From Petrimonas sulfuriphila (GTDB lineage: Bacteria; Bacteroidota; Bacteroidia; Bacteroidales; Dysgonomonadaceae): a DNA stretch of 64,000 bases. The notes beneath the pieces were generated by a model. The model was not told where the DNA came from. It saw nothing but the letters and a program-made list of their open reading frames with translations, and searched no databases. Made by a program: the position numbers and the translations under genes. The stretch lies in the NCBI RefSeq assembly GCF_051201015.1, contig NZ_JBPEHI010000007.1; one strand, written 5' to 3'. Below are positions 16,292 through 24,930 of the stretch, piece by piece; positions within the stretch are counted from its first letter, which is position 1, and each line of letters begins with the position of its first letter.

Positions 16292-16741
16292 ATGAAACAG
16301 TTAATCTTTATCTGCCTTATCGGACTATTCACGATAAGTTGTAATCAAAATAAAAAAGCGGAACAAACCACCAATCAATCCACAGATGAATTTGCTCCAT
16401 CGGGCGACGTGGTGGAGGTAATTTATTTTCACGGCACACAGCGTTGTCCAACCTGTCAGGCCATCGAAGCAGAAACCAAAAGTCTGATCGAAAGCAGTTT
16501 CGCTGACGCCATTAACAGCAAAAAATTGATATTCAAAATAGTGGATATCTCCAAGCCGGAAAATAAGGCCATCGCCGACAGGTACGAAGTGGCGTGGTCA
16601 TCGCTTTTTGTCAACGACTGGAAAAAAGATCAGGAATCAGTAAACAATCTCACAGAGTTTGCTTTTACCAATGCCCGCAACAATCCCGATGCCTTCAAAA
16701 GGGGATTAAGCGAAAAAATAAACGAATTTTTGGCCAATTAA
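16292..16741 (+). CDS. arsF: ArsF-family nitroreductase subunit, lipoprotein
   Basis: A 149-residue protein with a lipoprotein leader ('LFTISCNQN', Cys at about 16), a polar linker and a thioredoxin-like domain with 'IYFHGTQRCPTCQAIEA' (CPTC). This is the family annotated as nitrophenyl compound nitroreductase subunit ArsF in ars operons of Bacteroidota. It should be anchored on the periplasmic face of the membrane. The next gene, arsG, encodes a CcdA-like membrane protein and may also supply it with electrons. The name rests on family recall and gene order. Confidence 0.8.
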   Translation: MKQLIFICLIGLFTISCNQNKKAEQTTNQSTDEFAPSGDVVEVIYFHGTQRCPTCQAIEAETKSLIESSFADAINSKKLIFKIVDISKPENKAIADRYEVAWSSLFVNDWKKDQESVNNLTEFAFTNARNNPDAFKRGLSEKINEFLAN

Positions 16742-16748
16742 TCCTTAT

Positions 16749-17462
16749 ATGGAGCAGTTTCTTCAAAACTTACTCGAAAGCAGTAACATTCCGTTTATTA
16801 CGGCATTCATTCTCGGGTTGCTTACCGCAATCAGTCCTTGTCCGCTAGCTACCAACATTACCGCTATTGGCTACATAAGTAAAGACATTGAAGATAAAAA
16901 AAGAATTTTCAGAAACGGGTTACTATACACATTGGGCAGAATAGTTTCATACACGGCATTAGGCATCATTCTGATTTTCATCCTCAAACAAGGTTCAAGC
17001 CTTTACGGAATTCAAAAGTTCATTGCGAAATTCGGCGGTGTCATTATCGGCCCACTATTAATTATTATCGGGCTGTTTATGTTGTACGGACACAAGCTGA
17101 ATTTGCCCAAATTCGGGTTCAGTGGGAAAAACTCTGAAAAAATCAGAAAAAAAGGTGGTTGGGGTGCACTTTGGCTGGGTGTACTTTTCGCCTTGGCATT
17201 TTGTCCGACAAGCGGAATATTCTACTTCGGAATGCTTATACCGATGTCGGCAATGGAAGCAGGAGGATATTTTTTTCCAGTTGTATTTGCTATTGCAACA
17301 GCATTGCCTGTAATTATTGTGGCGTGGCTACTGGCTTTCAGTTTTGCCGAAGTTGGGCGGTTTTACAACAGCGTTCAGAAATTCGAAAAATGGTTTAGTA
17401 AAGCCATTGCCTTAATCTTTATCATTATAGGAATTTATTACACGTACAGCTTTTATTTTTAG
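16749..17462 (+). CDS. arsG: ArsG-family membrane protein (CcdA/DsbD-like)
   Basis: A 237-residue inner-membrane protein with about six helices. 'TAISPCPLATNITAIGYIS' in the first helix and 'FALAFCPTSGIFYFGMLIP' in the fourth carry the paired membrane cysteines of the CcdA/DsbD electron-transfer fold. In arsenic operons this family is named ArsG, a proposed efflux permease for trivalent aromatic arsenicals. Its fold also allows transfer of electrons across the membrane to the lipoprotein ArsF; the sequence alone does not decide between the two. It starts 7 bases after arsF and ends 3 bases before the next permease. Confidence 0.82.
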   Translation: MEQFLQNLLESSNIPFITAFILGLLTAISPCPLATNITAIGYISKDIEDKKRIFRNGLLYTLGRIVSYTALGIILIFILKQGSSLYGIQKFIAKFGGVIIGPLLIIIGLFMLYGHKLNLPKFGFSGKNSEKIRKKGGWGALWLGVLFALAFCPTSGIFYFGMLIPMSAMEAGGYFFPVVFAIATALPVIIVAWLLAFSFAEVGRFYNSVQKFEKWFSKAIALIFIIIGIYYTYSFYF

Positions 17463-17465
17463 AAA

Positions 17466-18785
17466 ATGGAAATCAGAAAAGAATTTAAGATACTTGTCAC
17501 TTTTGTTGTTGTGTTCTTGGCGATATATTTCTTGCCTATTCACAGCAACGTGTTCAACACGGCCATGGATGCCACTTTCGATTTATCGAAATGGTACGCC
17601 CGGGAGCACGTGGTACTTTGTTTGTTACCCGCTTTTTTAATAGCGGGAGTTATTTCGGTTTTTATCAGTCAAGGCTCCGTTATCAGATATTTTGGAGCAA
17701 AAGCAAAAAAATGGGTTGCCTATACGGTGGCTGCTGTTTCGGGAACTGTTCTGGCGGTTTGTTCCTGCACGATTTTACCCTTGTTTTCGAGTATTCATAA
17801 ACGTGGTGCCGGATTAGGACCCGCTATCGCTTTTTTATATTCAGGTCCTGCCATTAACATTCTTGCTATAATTCTTACCGCCCGAATTTTAGGTTGGGAA
17901 TTGGGAGCAGCACGCGTTATTGGAGCCGTTTCGTTCAGCATTATCATCGGGTTGATTATGGCGTTCATTTACCGAAAAGAGGAAAAAGTACGGGCCGATG
18001 AACAGATGAACATTATTCCTGAACCCGAAAAACGACCGTTGTGGCAAACATCTATTTTCTTTTTCACACTGGTACTGATTTTGGTTTTTGCCAATTGGGG
18101 AAAACCCACATCAGACGACACAAACAGCTTTTGGCATTTTATATGGGAAAACAAGTGGTACATTACCGGTGTTTTTAGTCTGGTACTGGCTACAGCCCTG
18201 ATTTTCATTCTGAAGATGAAAACATGGAAAGTAGTTGCTGCCGTAGTGGTTACAGCCGTAAGTACATTTATTTTCAGGAATCCAGTCATTTCAATGGTAA
18301 TAGGAATTGCTGCCGTCGCATTCCTTGGATTAACGGACAAAGCGGACGACGAAGAAAACAAGAAGTGGATTCTTTCATCGTGGGAGTTTACGAAACAAAT
18401 TGTTCCCTTATTGGCAATAGGCGTGGTCATTGCCGGATTTTTGCTGGGTTCCACGCACGATAATGTGGCTATTCCCGGAATAATTCCGAACGAATGGATT
18501 GCCTGGGCTGTGGGCGGAAACTCATTCAAATCGAATTTTCTTTCCTCCGTTGTGGGTGCGTTTATGTATTTTGCCACACTTACAGAAGTTCCAATTATTC
18601 AGGGATTAATCGCCTCGGGAATGGGGAAAGGTCCGGCATTGGCACTGTTACTTTCAGGGCCATCGATGTCTTTGCCAAATTTATTGGTTATCCGTGGAAT
18701 TATTGGAACACAGAAAACAGTTGTCTATGCTGCGTTAGTCATTATTTTGTCAACCCTATCCGGATTAATTTTTGGAAGTTTATAA
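17466..18785 (+). CDS. ArsP-like permease (PF03773 family)
   Basis: A 439-residue polytopic permease with two matching halves. The first has 'LAVCSCTILPLFSSIHKRG' followed by 'AFLYSGPAINILAIILT'; the second has 'MYFATLTEVPIIQGLIASG' followed by 'ALLLSGPSMSLPNLLVIRG'. This half-repeat with SGP motifs is that of the ArsP/DUF318 permease family. ArsP exports trivalent organoarsenicals such as methylarsenite; related members handle other metals or thiols. Directly upstream of arsM, it would remove the toxic MAs(III) that ArsM makes. Longer than classical ArsP because of a hydrophobic central insertion (about residues 200-290). Confidence 0.82.
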   Translation: MEIRKEFKILVTFVVVFLAIYFLPIHSNVFNTAMDATFDLSKWYAREHVVLCLLPAFLIAGVISVFISQGSVIRYFGAKAKKWVAYTVAAVSGTVLAVCSCTILPLFSSIHKRGAGLGPAIAFLYSGPAINILAIILTARILGWELGAARVIGAVSFSIIIGLIMAFIYRKEEKVRADEQMNIIPEPEKRPLWQTSIFFFTLVLILVFANWGKPTSDDTNSFWHFIWENKWYITGVFSLVLATALIFILKMKTWKVVAAVVVTAVSTFIFRNPVISMVIGIAAVAFLGLTDKADDEENKKWILSSWEFTKQIVPLLAIGVVIAGFLLGSTHDNVAIPGIIPNEWIAWAVGGNSFKSNFLSSVVGAFMYFATLTEVPIIQGLIASGMGKGPALALLLSGPSMSLPNLLVIRGIIGTQKTVVYAALVIILSTLSGLIFGSL

Positions 18786-18814
18786 TTAAGCAAAGCTAAA
18801 ATCAAATTAAATAT

Positions 18815-19630
18815 ATGAATGCTAAAGATTTAAAAGTGGTTGTAAAGGAAAAATATGGTTCAATAGCCAAACAAAGCTTGTCAAATGATAAGATTAAATC
18901 ATCCTGTTGCGGAACTTCGGGTTGTTGTGAGAAAATTGAATTCAGCATGATTGGAGAAGACTACAACACCGTAGAAGGCTATAATCCCGATGCAGATTTG
19001 GGCTTGGGGTGCGGACTCCCTACTCAGTTTGCCAATCTGAAAACTGGCGACTGTGTGCTCGACTTGGGAAGCGGTGCCGGAAACGATTGCTTTGTAGCCC
19101 GCGCCATTGTGGGAGAAACAGGCAAAATCGTGGGTCTGGATTTCACGGACATGATGGTTGCCAAAGCTATTGAAAACAATCGGAAACTCGGATTCATGAA
19201 TGTGGAATTTGTGCAAGGCGACATCGAAGAAATGCCTTTTTCTGACAACGATTTTGATGTGATTGTATCGAACTGCGTTCTAAATCTGGTGCCCAATAAG
19301 CACAAAGCATTTGCTGAAATGATTCGCGTACTGAAACCCGGAGGACATTTTTGTGTTTCCGATGTAGTGACCAAAGGTGAGTTGCCTGAAACCCTGCGCT
19401 CTGATGCAGAAATGTATGTAGGATGTGTTTCGGGTGCCATTACGCGGGATCAATATATCAATATCATCCATGACAACGGTTTTGAGAACGTAGCAATTCA
19501 CAAGTTGAAGCCAATACCAATTCCCTATAAAGTTCTTTCGAAATATATGTCTGAGGAAGAAATTAAAGATTTCAAAAAAGGAGAAACAGGAATTTTCAGC
19601 ATTACCGTATCCGGCTATAAGTCGTTATAA
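18815..19630 (+). CDS. arsM: Arsenite S-adenosylmethionine methyltransferase ArsM
   Basis: A 271-residue cytoplasmic methyltransferase. The SAM motif is 'VLDLGSGAGNDCFVA', and the three arsenite-binding cysteines of the family are found at 66 ('GLGCGLPT'), 154 ('SNCVLNL') and 204 ('VGCVSGA'). An extra cysteine-rich N-terminal stretch ('SSCCGTSGCC', 30-38) resembles the CC motif seen in many ArsM proteins and may catch As(III). It methylates As(III) to methyl- and dimethyl-arsenicals. Preceded by the ArsP-like permease (29-base gap) and followed, after 89 bases, by arsC. Confidence 0.95.
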   Translation: MNAKDLKVVVKEKYGSIAKQSLSNDKIKSSCCGTSGCCEKIEFSMIGEDYNTVEGYNPDADLGLGCGLPTQFANLKTGDCVLDLGSGAGNDCFVARAIVGETGKIVGLDFTDMMVAKAIENNRKLGFMNVEFVQGDIEEMPFSDNDFDVIVSNCVLNLVPNKHKAFAEMIRVLKPGGHFCVSDVVTKGELPETLRSDAEMYVGCVSGAITRDQYINIIHDNGFENVAIHKLKPIPIPYKVLSKYMSEEEIKDFKKGETGIFSITVSGYKSL

Positions 19631-19719
19631 TTACATGAAAAATTTTGACAATGGAAGTCCTTATATATTCAAATTCACAGTTTAAAAGACATTAATAACA
19701 TTTTAAAAATCAAATCAGT

Positions 19720-20145
19720 ATGAAAATATTAATTCTTTGTACAGGGAACAGTTGCCGCAGTCAGATGGCTCACGGTTTCCTGCAATCGTTCAATCCGGAT
19801 ATCACGGTTTGTTCAGCAGGAACAGAGGCATCGGGGAAATTAAATCCCGGTGCGGTGAAAGCGATGGCGGAAGTGGGTATCGACATCAGCCACCACACAT
19901 CCGACCCGGTAGGCAAATACCTCAACGATGCGTGGGATTATGTAATTACCGTTTGTGGCGGCGCTAACGAAGTGTGTCCGGCATTTACCGGAAAAGTAAA
20001 GAAAAGGCTGCATATCGGCTTTGACGATCCGAGCCACGCCGTCGGCACACCCGAATTTATAGAAAGCGAGTTTCGCCGTGTTCGCCATGAGATAAAGGAA
20101 GCATTCAGAAAACTCTACGATGAAGAAATCAAAGCTCAATTGTAA
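19720..20145 (+). CDS. arsC: Arsenate reductase ArsC, LMW protein phosphatase type
   Basis: A 141-residue reductase that turns As(V) into As(III). The P-loop 'LCTGNSCRSQMAH' carries nucleophile Cys7, and Cys79 and Cys86 in 'VCGGANEVCP' keep the seven-residue spacing of Staphylococcus aureus ArsC Cys82/Cys89, so it is the thioredoxin-coupled kind. 'HIGFDDPSHAVGT' carries the acid Asp. The small thioredoxin earlier in the operon or a housekeeping thioredoxin is the likely reductant. It ends 3 bases before acr3. Confidence 0.95.
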   Translation: MKILILCTGNSCRSQMAHGFLQSFNPDITVCSAGTEASGKLNPGAVKAMAEVGIDISHHTSDPVGKYLNDAWDYVITVCGGANEVCPAFTGKVKKRLHIGFDDPSHAVGTPEFIESEFRRVRHEIKEAFRKLYDEEIKAQL

Positions 20146-20148
20146 AGC

Positions 20149-21192
20149 ATGAAAGCAAAACTAAAAATACTCGACCGCTACCTTACGCTCTGGATCTTTA
20201 TGGCGATGCTCTCCGGAGTGTTATCGGGATGGCTGTTCCCCTCAATCGCCAGTTTTTGGGATTCGTTGTCCGTCGGAACAACCCATATCCCCATCGCCAT
20301 CGGACTGATTATCATGATGTATCCACCTTTGGCAAAAGTAAAATACGAAGAACTGGGGGATGTTTTCAAAAACACCCGGATTTTAGGTTTATCGCTGGTC
20401 CAGAACTGGATCATCGGTCCCGTCCTGATGTTCTTTCTGGCCATTTTGTTTTTGCAGTTCAATGTCGATTATATGTACGGTCTTATCCTCATCGGGTTGG
20501 CCCGATGCATTGCCATGGTGATCGTATGGAACGACCTGGCTCACGGTGACCGTCAGTATGCCGCCGGATTGGTGGCTTTCAACTCACTGTTCCAAATCCT
20601 TTTCTTTTCGTTGTACGCCTATTTTTTCATAGCCGTCCTGCCCGGATGGTTTGGGTTACCCACCAACGACTCGGTAGCCAACATAACGATGGCGGAAATT
20701 GCAAAAAGCGTCCTTATCTATTTGGGAATCCCCATGCTGGCAGGGTTTCTTACCCGCTATATCAGCCTTAAGGTAAAGGACGAGAACTGGTATAACCGGA
20801 AAATTGTTCCTAAAATCAGTCCGTTTACGCTTATCGCATTGTTATTCACTATTTTTGTCATGTTTTCACTGAAAGGCGAGTACATCGTAAAACTGCCGCT
20901 GGATGTGGTCCGTATTGCCATTCCCCTGATACTGTACTTCGTGATCATGTTTGTGGTTTCTTTCTACATGAGCAAGAGAGCGGGAGCAAATTACGAGCAG
21001 TCCACCACCCTTTCGTTCACGGCAGCAAGCAATAATTTTGAACTGGCTATTGCGGTGGCCATTGCTGTATTCGGCATCCATTCGGGTGAAGCTTTTGCTG
21101 CGGTTATAGGCCCTTTAGTGGAAGTTCCGGTAATGATTGCATTGGTCAACGTAGCCTTTTGGTTCAAAAAGAGATGGTTCAGGAGTTTATAA
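20149..21192 (+). CDS. acr3: ACR3-family arsenite efflux transporter
   Basis: A 347-residue protein with about ten membrane helices. The conserved fourth-helix motif 'LARCIAMVIVWNDLA' with the essential cysteine (about residue 120) and 'SFTAASNNFELAIAVAIA' in helix 9 are diagnostic of ACR3. It exports As(OH)3 from the cytoplasm using the proton gradient. As the last ars gene it completes the inorganic branch (ArsC then ACR3), while ArsM/ArsP and ArsE/F/G form the organic branch. Confidence 0.95.
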   Translation: MKAKLKILDRYLTLWIFMAMLSGVLSGWLFPSIASFWDSLSVGTTHIPIAIGLIIMMYPPLAKVKYEELGDVFKNTRILGLSLVQNWIIGPVLMFFLAILFLQFNVDYMYGLILIGLARCIAMVIVWNDLAHGDRQYAAGLVAFNSLFQILFFSLYAYFFIAVLPGWFGLPTNDSVANITMAEIAKSVLIYLGIPMLAGFLTRYISLKVKDENWYNRKIVPKISPFTLIALLFTIFVMFSLKGEYIVKLPLDVVRIAIPLILYFVIMFVVSFYMSKRAGANYEQSTTLSFTAASNNFELAIAVAIAVFGIHSGEAFAAVIGPLVEVPVMIALVNVAFWFKKRWFRSL

Positions 21193-21247
21193 CTCATTTT
21201 TTCGATTTATAACCCTGCTATCCGTAAGATGTTTATTCAACTTTTAC

Positions 21248-21255
21248 TATCTTTG
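21248..21255 (+). promoter_or_regulatory. Predicted -7 box of dsbD
   Basis: TATCTTTG, an exact TAnnTTTG match, 27 bases before the dsbD start. It indicates a transcript separate from the ars operon. Confidence 0.5.
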
Positions 21256-21282
21256 TGCGTTAAACCGTAAAACCACCGGATA

Positions 21283-23313
21283 ATGAATTTCAAAAGAACA
21301 ATTACTTCGTTATTTTTTCTCTTTGTGTTATCTCAGGCATTTCCACAACATGTTATCAGCTGGAAGTTCAGCCTGCAAGACAAGGGAAATGGCGAAATTG
21401 AGCTGATCGCTGATGCAACCATCCAGCAAGGCTGGCATATGTACGACTCAAAAATTCCCGATAACGGACCCTACCCCACTTCATTGAACTTCGATGAAAT
21501 AAAAGGGGCGGAAGCCGTAGGTGATTTTAATGCCACAGGAAAACAGGCAACAGTTAAGTACGACCCTGTCTTTCAAATGAATATCGGGACTTTTGACAAC
21601 TCTGCGAGGTTCATTCAACGCATAAAAGTTACCGACAAAGGTAGCTTCCTCATCACAGGCGATGTACGCGCTCAGGCTTGCGATGATAAGAGTTGCACTC
21701 CCCCGCTGCCCAATGAATTTTCTTTTACCTCGGCGGATCTGCCTAAGACGGTTACCGCAACTGCATCAACCGCAGCATCCGAGACAGAGGCTCCTGGCAC
21801 CGCAGTTCTCCCTACCGGAAACCTTTCGCAGGACTCTTCACTAATTTCCTCACCGGCAGCAGTACCCATTTCGGTTGACAAAGAGTTGCTCTGGACACCC
21901 GTTACCGAAGAATTGAACGCTTTTGGCACACAACACGACGGCAGCTCATCGCTTTGGAGCATTTTCCTGAAAGGGTTGCTGTGGGGTTTTGCCGCACTGC
22001 TTACCCCCTGCGTTTGGCCGATGATTCCCATCACCGTCAGCTTCTTTCTGAACAGGAACAAAAAAGTCCGTAGAAAAGCCGTTGCCGACGCAACCCTGTA
22101 CGGGGCCTCTATCATCTTTATATACGTTGCGTTAGGCCTTATTATCACCGCCATTTTCGGAGCAAGCGCACTTAACAATATAGCAACGAGCGCCGTGTTC
22201 AATCTTATTTTCTTTGCGTTGCTGCTCGTTTTCGCCATGTCTTTCCTGGGAGCGTTTGAACTGGTGCTTCCGGCATCGTGGACCAACAAGATGGACAGCA
22301 AAGTAGACAGCACCTCAGGCCTGATAAGCCTCTTTTTCATGGCTTTCACGCTGGCGTTGGTTTCTTTCTCATGCACTGGCCCGATCATCGGATGGTTGCT
22401 TGTAGAGGCTGCCACACAAGGAAGTTACCTGGCCCCCGCTATCGGAATGCTTGGCTTTGCCATTGCTTTAGCCATACCGTTCACGTTGTTCGCTGTTTTC
22501 CCGTCGTGGCTGAAAACGCTTCCGAAATCGGGAAGTTGGCTCAACTCCGTGAAGGTAGTGCTCGGATTCATTGTGTTAGCCGTTTCAATGAAATTCTTGT
22601 CGGTAGCCGATTTGTCAAACGGATGGGGAATTCTCAACCGCGACATATTCCTGGTTCTGTGGATCGTTATCTTCGGTATCCTGGGATTCTACCTGCTGGG
22701 AAAACTGAAATTCCATGGCGACAGCGATGTTCCTCACGTGACTATTCCCCGGCTGTTCCTATCCGTCTTTTCGTTTGCTTTCGCCCTATACCTTGTTCCG
22801 GGATTGTGGGGTGCACCCCTTAAGCCCATCAGTTCTATCCTGCCTCCGCTATCCACACAAGATTTTAAATTGAACGAAGTCTCGCTCAACACAGTTTATA
22901 CCGATTACGAGACTGGCATGGCTGTCGCTGCACAAACCGGAAAACCCGCGTTAGTCAGCTTCGGAGGACACGGATGCGTGAACTGCCACAAAATGGATGC
23001 TACAGTTTTAGTGGATGAACGGGTAAAGGGACTGATCGACAACGAATTCGTGTACATCACACTGATGGTGGACGAAAGAGCCAAATTGCCCGAAATGATC
23101 GAAGTGGAAGAAAACGGGAGAAAAACCAAATTGAAAACCGTTGGTGACAAATGGAGTTACCTGCAACGGCACAAATTTGCCGCGCAATCGCAACCCTACT
23201 ACGTTATTCTGGACCATTCCGGAAAGCCGGTTGCTCCGGCGCACGCTTTCGATGAAAACATTGTCAATTATGTAAATTTCCTCGAAACAGGACTGAGAAA
23301 TTTCAAGAAATAA
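21283..23313 (+). CDS. dsbD: DsbD-family protein-disulfide reductase
   Basis: A 676-residue three-part protein. After a signal peptide ('LFVLSQAFPQH') comes a periplasmic N-domain with the redox pair in 'QACDDKSCTPPLP', a threonine/serine-rich linker, an eight-helix membrane core with 'ALLTPCVWPMIPITVSF' and 'LVSFSCTGPIIGW', and a C-terminal thioredoxin domain with 'FGGHGCVNCHKMDATV'. Electrons pass from cytoplasmic thioredoxin through the core to periplasmic proteins for disulfide repair and cytochrome maturation. Possible clients are the thioredoxin lipoproteins of the two ArsR-controlled operons. The mazG gene follows by 4 bases. Confidence 0.93.
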   Translation: MNFKRTITSLFFLFVLSQAFPQHVISWKFSLQDKGNGEIELIADATIQQGWHMYDSKIPDNGPYPTSLNFDEIKGAEAVGDFNATGKQATVKYDPVFQMNIGTFDNSARFIQRIKVTDKGSFLITGDVRAQACDDKSCTPPLPNEFSFTSADLPKTVTATASTAASETEAPGTAVLPTGNLSQDSSLISSPAAVPISVDKELLWTPVTEELNAFGTQHDGSSSLWSIFLKGLLWGFAALLTPCVWPMIPITVSFFLNRNKKVRRKAVADATLYGASIIFIYVALGLIITAIFGASALNNIATSAVFNLIFFALLLVFAMSFLGAFELVLPASWTNKMDSKVDSTSGLISLFFMAFTLALVSFSCTGPIIGWLLVEAATQGSYLAPAIGMLGFAIALAIPFTLFAVFPSWLKTLPKSGSWLNSVKVVLGFIVLAVSMKFLSVADLSNGWGILNRDIFLVLWIVIFGILGFYLLGKLKFHGDSDVPHVTIPRLFLSVFSFAFALYLVPGLWGAPLKPISSILPPLSTQDFKLNEVSLNTVYTDYETGMAVAAQTGKPALVSFGGHGCVNCHKMDATVLVDERVKGLIDNEFVYITLMVDERAKLPEMIEVEENGRKTKLKTVGDKWSYLQRHKFAAQSQPYYVILDHSGKPVAPAHAFDENIVNYVNFLETGLRNFKK

Positions 23314-23317
23314 ATCC

Positions 23318-24097
23318 ATGAACAGCCGGCAACAAAAACTGGAAGCATTCGGACGACTGCTCGACATAATGGACGAACTGCGTGAAAAATGCCCGTGGGA
23401 CAATGTGCAAACCAACGAAAGTCTGCGGGCCAACACCATAGAAGAAACGTATGAACTCGCTGAGGCCATCATCAACAACAGCGACCTGGAAATAAAAAAA
23501 GAACTCGGAGACTTGTTGCTGCACGTAGTGTTTTATGCCAAAATCGGCGAAGAGAAACAAGCTTTTGATATTGCCGATGTTTGCCACGCTATCTGTGACA
23601 AGCTCATCTTTCGCCATCCGCACGTGTTTGGAGACTTACACGCTGACTCGGCCAGTTTTGTCGAGAAATCGTGGGAACAAATCAAGCTTAAGGAAAAGGG
23701 TGGAAACGGCACTGTGCTAGAAGGTGTTCCCCCTTCCCTGCCCTCACTCGTAAAAGCGTACCGCATCCAGGATAAAGCCCGGAATTCAGGTTTCGATTGG
23801 AATAAGCGTCACGATGTGTGGGACAAAGTAAAGGAAGAGATCGGTGAATTGGAAACCGAGATTGAGAATCTGGACAAAGAGAGGACCGAACAAGAATTCG
23901 GCGATGTACTTTTCAGCCTTATTAATGCAGCCAGGCTCTACCAGGTTAATCCCGACAACGCGCTGGAACGGACCAACCAAAAATTTATTTACCGTTTCAA
24001 TTACATGGAACAGAAAGTAAAGGAACAGGGGCGTTCACTGAAAGAGATGACGCTGGACGAAATGGAACAAATCTGGCAGGAAGCGAAACGGGTATGA
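23318..24097 (+). CDS. mazG: Nucleoside triphosphate pyrophosphohydrolase MazG
   Basis: A 259-residue protein with tandem MazG domains. Both metal-binding helices are visible: 'IEETYELAEAIINNSDLE' with 'KELGDLLLHVVF' in the first and 'KEEIGELETEIENLDKE' with 'EFGDVLFSLINAARL' in the second. It hydrolyses NTPs and dNTPs to monophosphates and clears abnormal nucleotides in the cytoplasm. It starts 4 bases after dsbD and overlaps the next small gene by ATGA. Confidence 0.94.
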   Translation: MNSRQQKLEAFGRLLDIMDELREKCPWDNVQTNESLRANTIEETYELAEAIINNSDLEIKKELGDLLLHVVFYAKIGEEKQAFDIADVCHAICDKLIFRHPHVFGDLHADSASFVEKSWEQIKLKEKGGNGTVLEGVPPSLPSLVKAYRIQDKARNSGFDWNKRHDVWDKVKEEIGELETEIENLDKERTEQEFGDVLFSLINAARLYQVNPDNALERTNQKFIYRFNYMEQKVKEQGRSLKEMTLDEMEQIWQEAKRV

Positions 24098-24303
24098 AGA
24101 ATCTCCTCTGTCCCCAATGCAAAATCCGGCGGTTCTACGTTCTGAACGCGGTAGGCGAACGGTTAGTGGTAACCGTTACCGAAGATAAAGAAATACATCC
24201 CATCCACGAAGCCGAATCACTGGACGGATTCGACACTTCCCTGTTGTACTGTTTGGGCTGTTCGTGGAAAGGAACGGTCAATATGCTTACGGATAAGTTC
24301 TAG
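24094..24303 (+). CDS. Small zinc-ribbon-like hypothetical protein
   Basis: A 69-residue protein with two CxxC knuckles, 'LLCPQCKIRRFYVLN' at the start and 'LLYCLGCSWKGTVN' near the end, likely to bind one zinc as a zinc ribbon. The region between is acidic and polar. No family is recognised. Its ATG overlaps the mazG stop (ATGA), which suggests translational coupling. It ends 3 bases from the convergent UPF0316 gene. Confidence 0.72.
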   Translation: MKNLLCPQCKIRRFYVLNAVGERLVVTVTEDKEIHPIHEAESLDGFDTSLLYCLGCSWKGTVNMLTDKF

Positions 24304-24306
24304 GCC

Positions 24307-24876
24307 TCACTTCCCTACCCTCCACCGGGTAAGGATATTTTTTCTTTTGGCAAAGATGCCGTTCTGTTTTGTACGCACATCCTCAATCACGTAAAAGATA
24401 TTGGCATCAAAACCGGTAAGCGTATCTTCAAGGGCTTTCATTTGATTACGATCGATAACGGTTTCAATTATATCCACTTCATTGGTCGACCCTTTACCGT
24501 GCGTCATCGTTGCCCCGAAATTCATCTTGTTCAGGACCTGCACCAGCTCCATACCGTTTTTCTGCGTGTAAATACGGCACAGTATAATGCCGTAGGCAAT
24601 CCGTTGCTCGAGAAGAATACCTATATAATTTCCCGAAGCGTATCCGGCGGCATACGACAGGTAAGCCACCAGGTCATTGGCACGGGTAAGTATCTGCGAT
24701 ATGATAACCACCCAGATAAACACTTCGAAAAAACCGATGGCAGGGGCTATGTATTTTTCACCTTTCGATACAAAAATGATGCGTAACGTACCCAGCGACA
24801 CATCAAAAATCCGCCCGAAAAATATCATAACCGGCAAAAGCCAGGGATAAACATCCAGAAAGTCAAACATATTCAA
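24307..24876 (-). CDS. UPF0316 / DUF2179 membrane protein
   Basis: A 189-residue protein with three membrane helices in the first half ('WLLPVMIFFGRIFDVSLGT', 'FFEVFIWVVIISQIL', 'LSYAAGYASGNYIGILLEQR') and a cytoplasmic C-terminal DUF2179-type domain ('IETVIDRNQMKALED', 'DANIFYVIEDVRT'). The family (B. subtilis YebE-like) has no proven function. The start could also be at 24870, two codons in. It lies 54 bases downstream of the threonine aldolase gene on the same strand. Confidence 0.85.
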   Translation of the reverse strand: MNMFDFLDVYPWLLPVMIFFGRIFDVSLGTLRIIFVSKGEKYIAPAIGFFEVFIWVVIISQILTRANDLVAYLSYAAGYASGNYIGILLEQRIAYGIILCRIYTQKNGMELVQVLNKMNFGATMTHGKGSTNEVDIIETVIDRNQMKALEDTLTGFDANIFYVIEDVRTKQNGIFAKRKNILTRWRVGK

Positions 24877-24930
24877 TTTATAATTTTATGATTTTATTGT
24901 TTCGAATTTATAATCTTCCAAAATATATTG

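Noticed and set aside
22278..22823. 181-codon rightward open frame
   Set aside because: Inside dsbD in another frame; the dsbD reading has clear redox motifs and helices.
24320..24345. Stem CTACCC/GGGTAG-like near the mazG-side convergence
   Set aside because: It lies inside the UPF0316 coding sequence and lacks a T-run, so it is not called a terminator.
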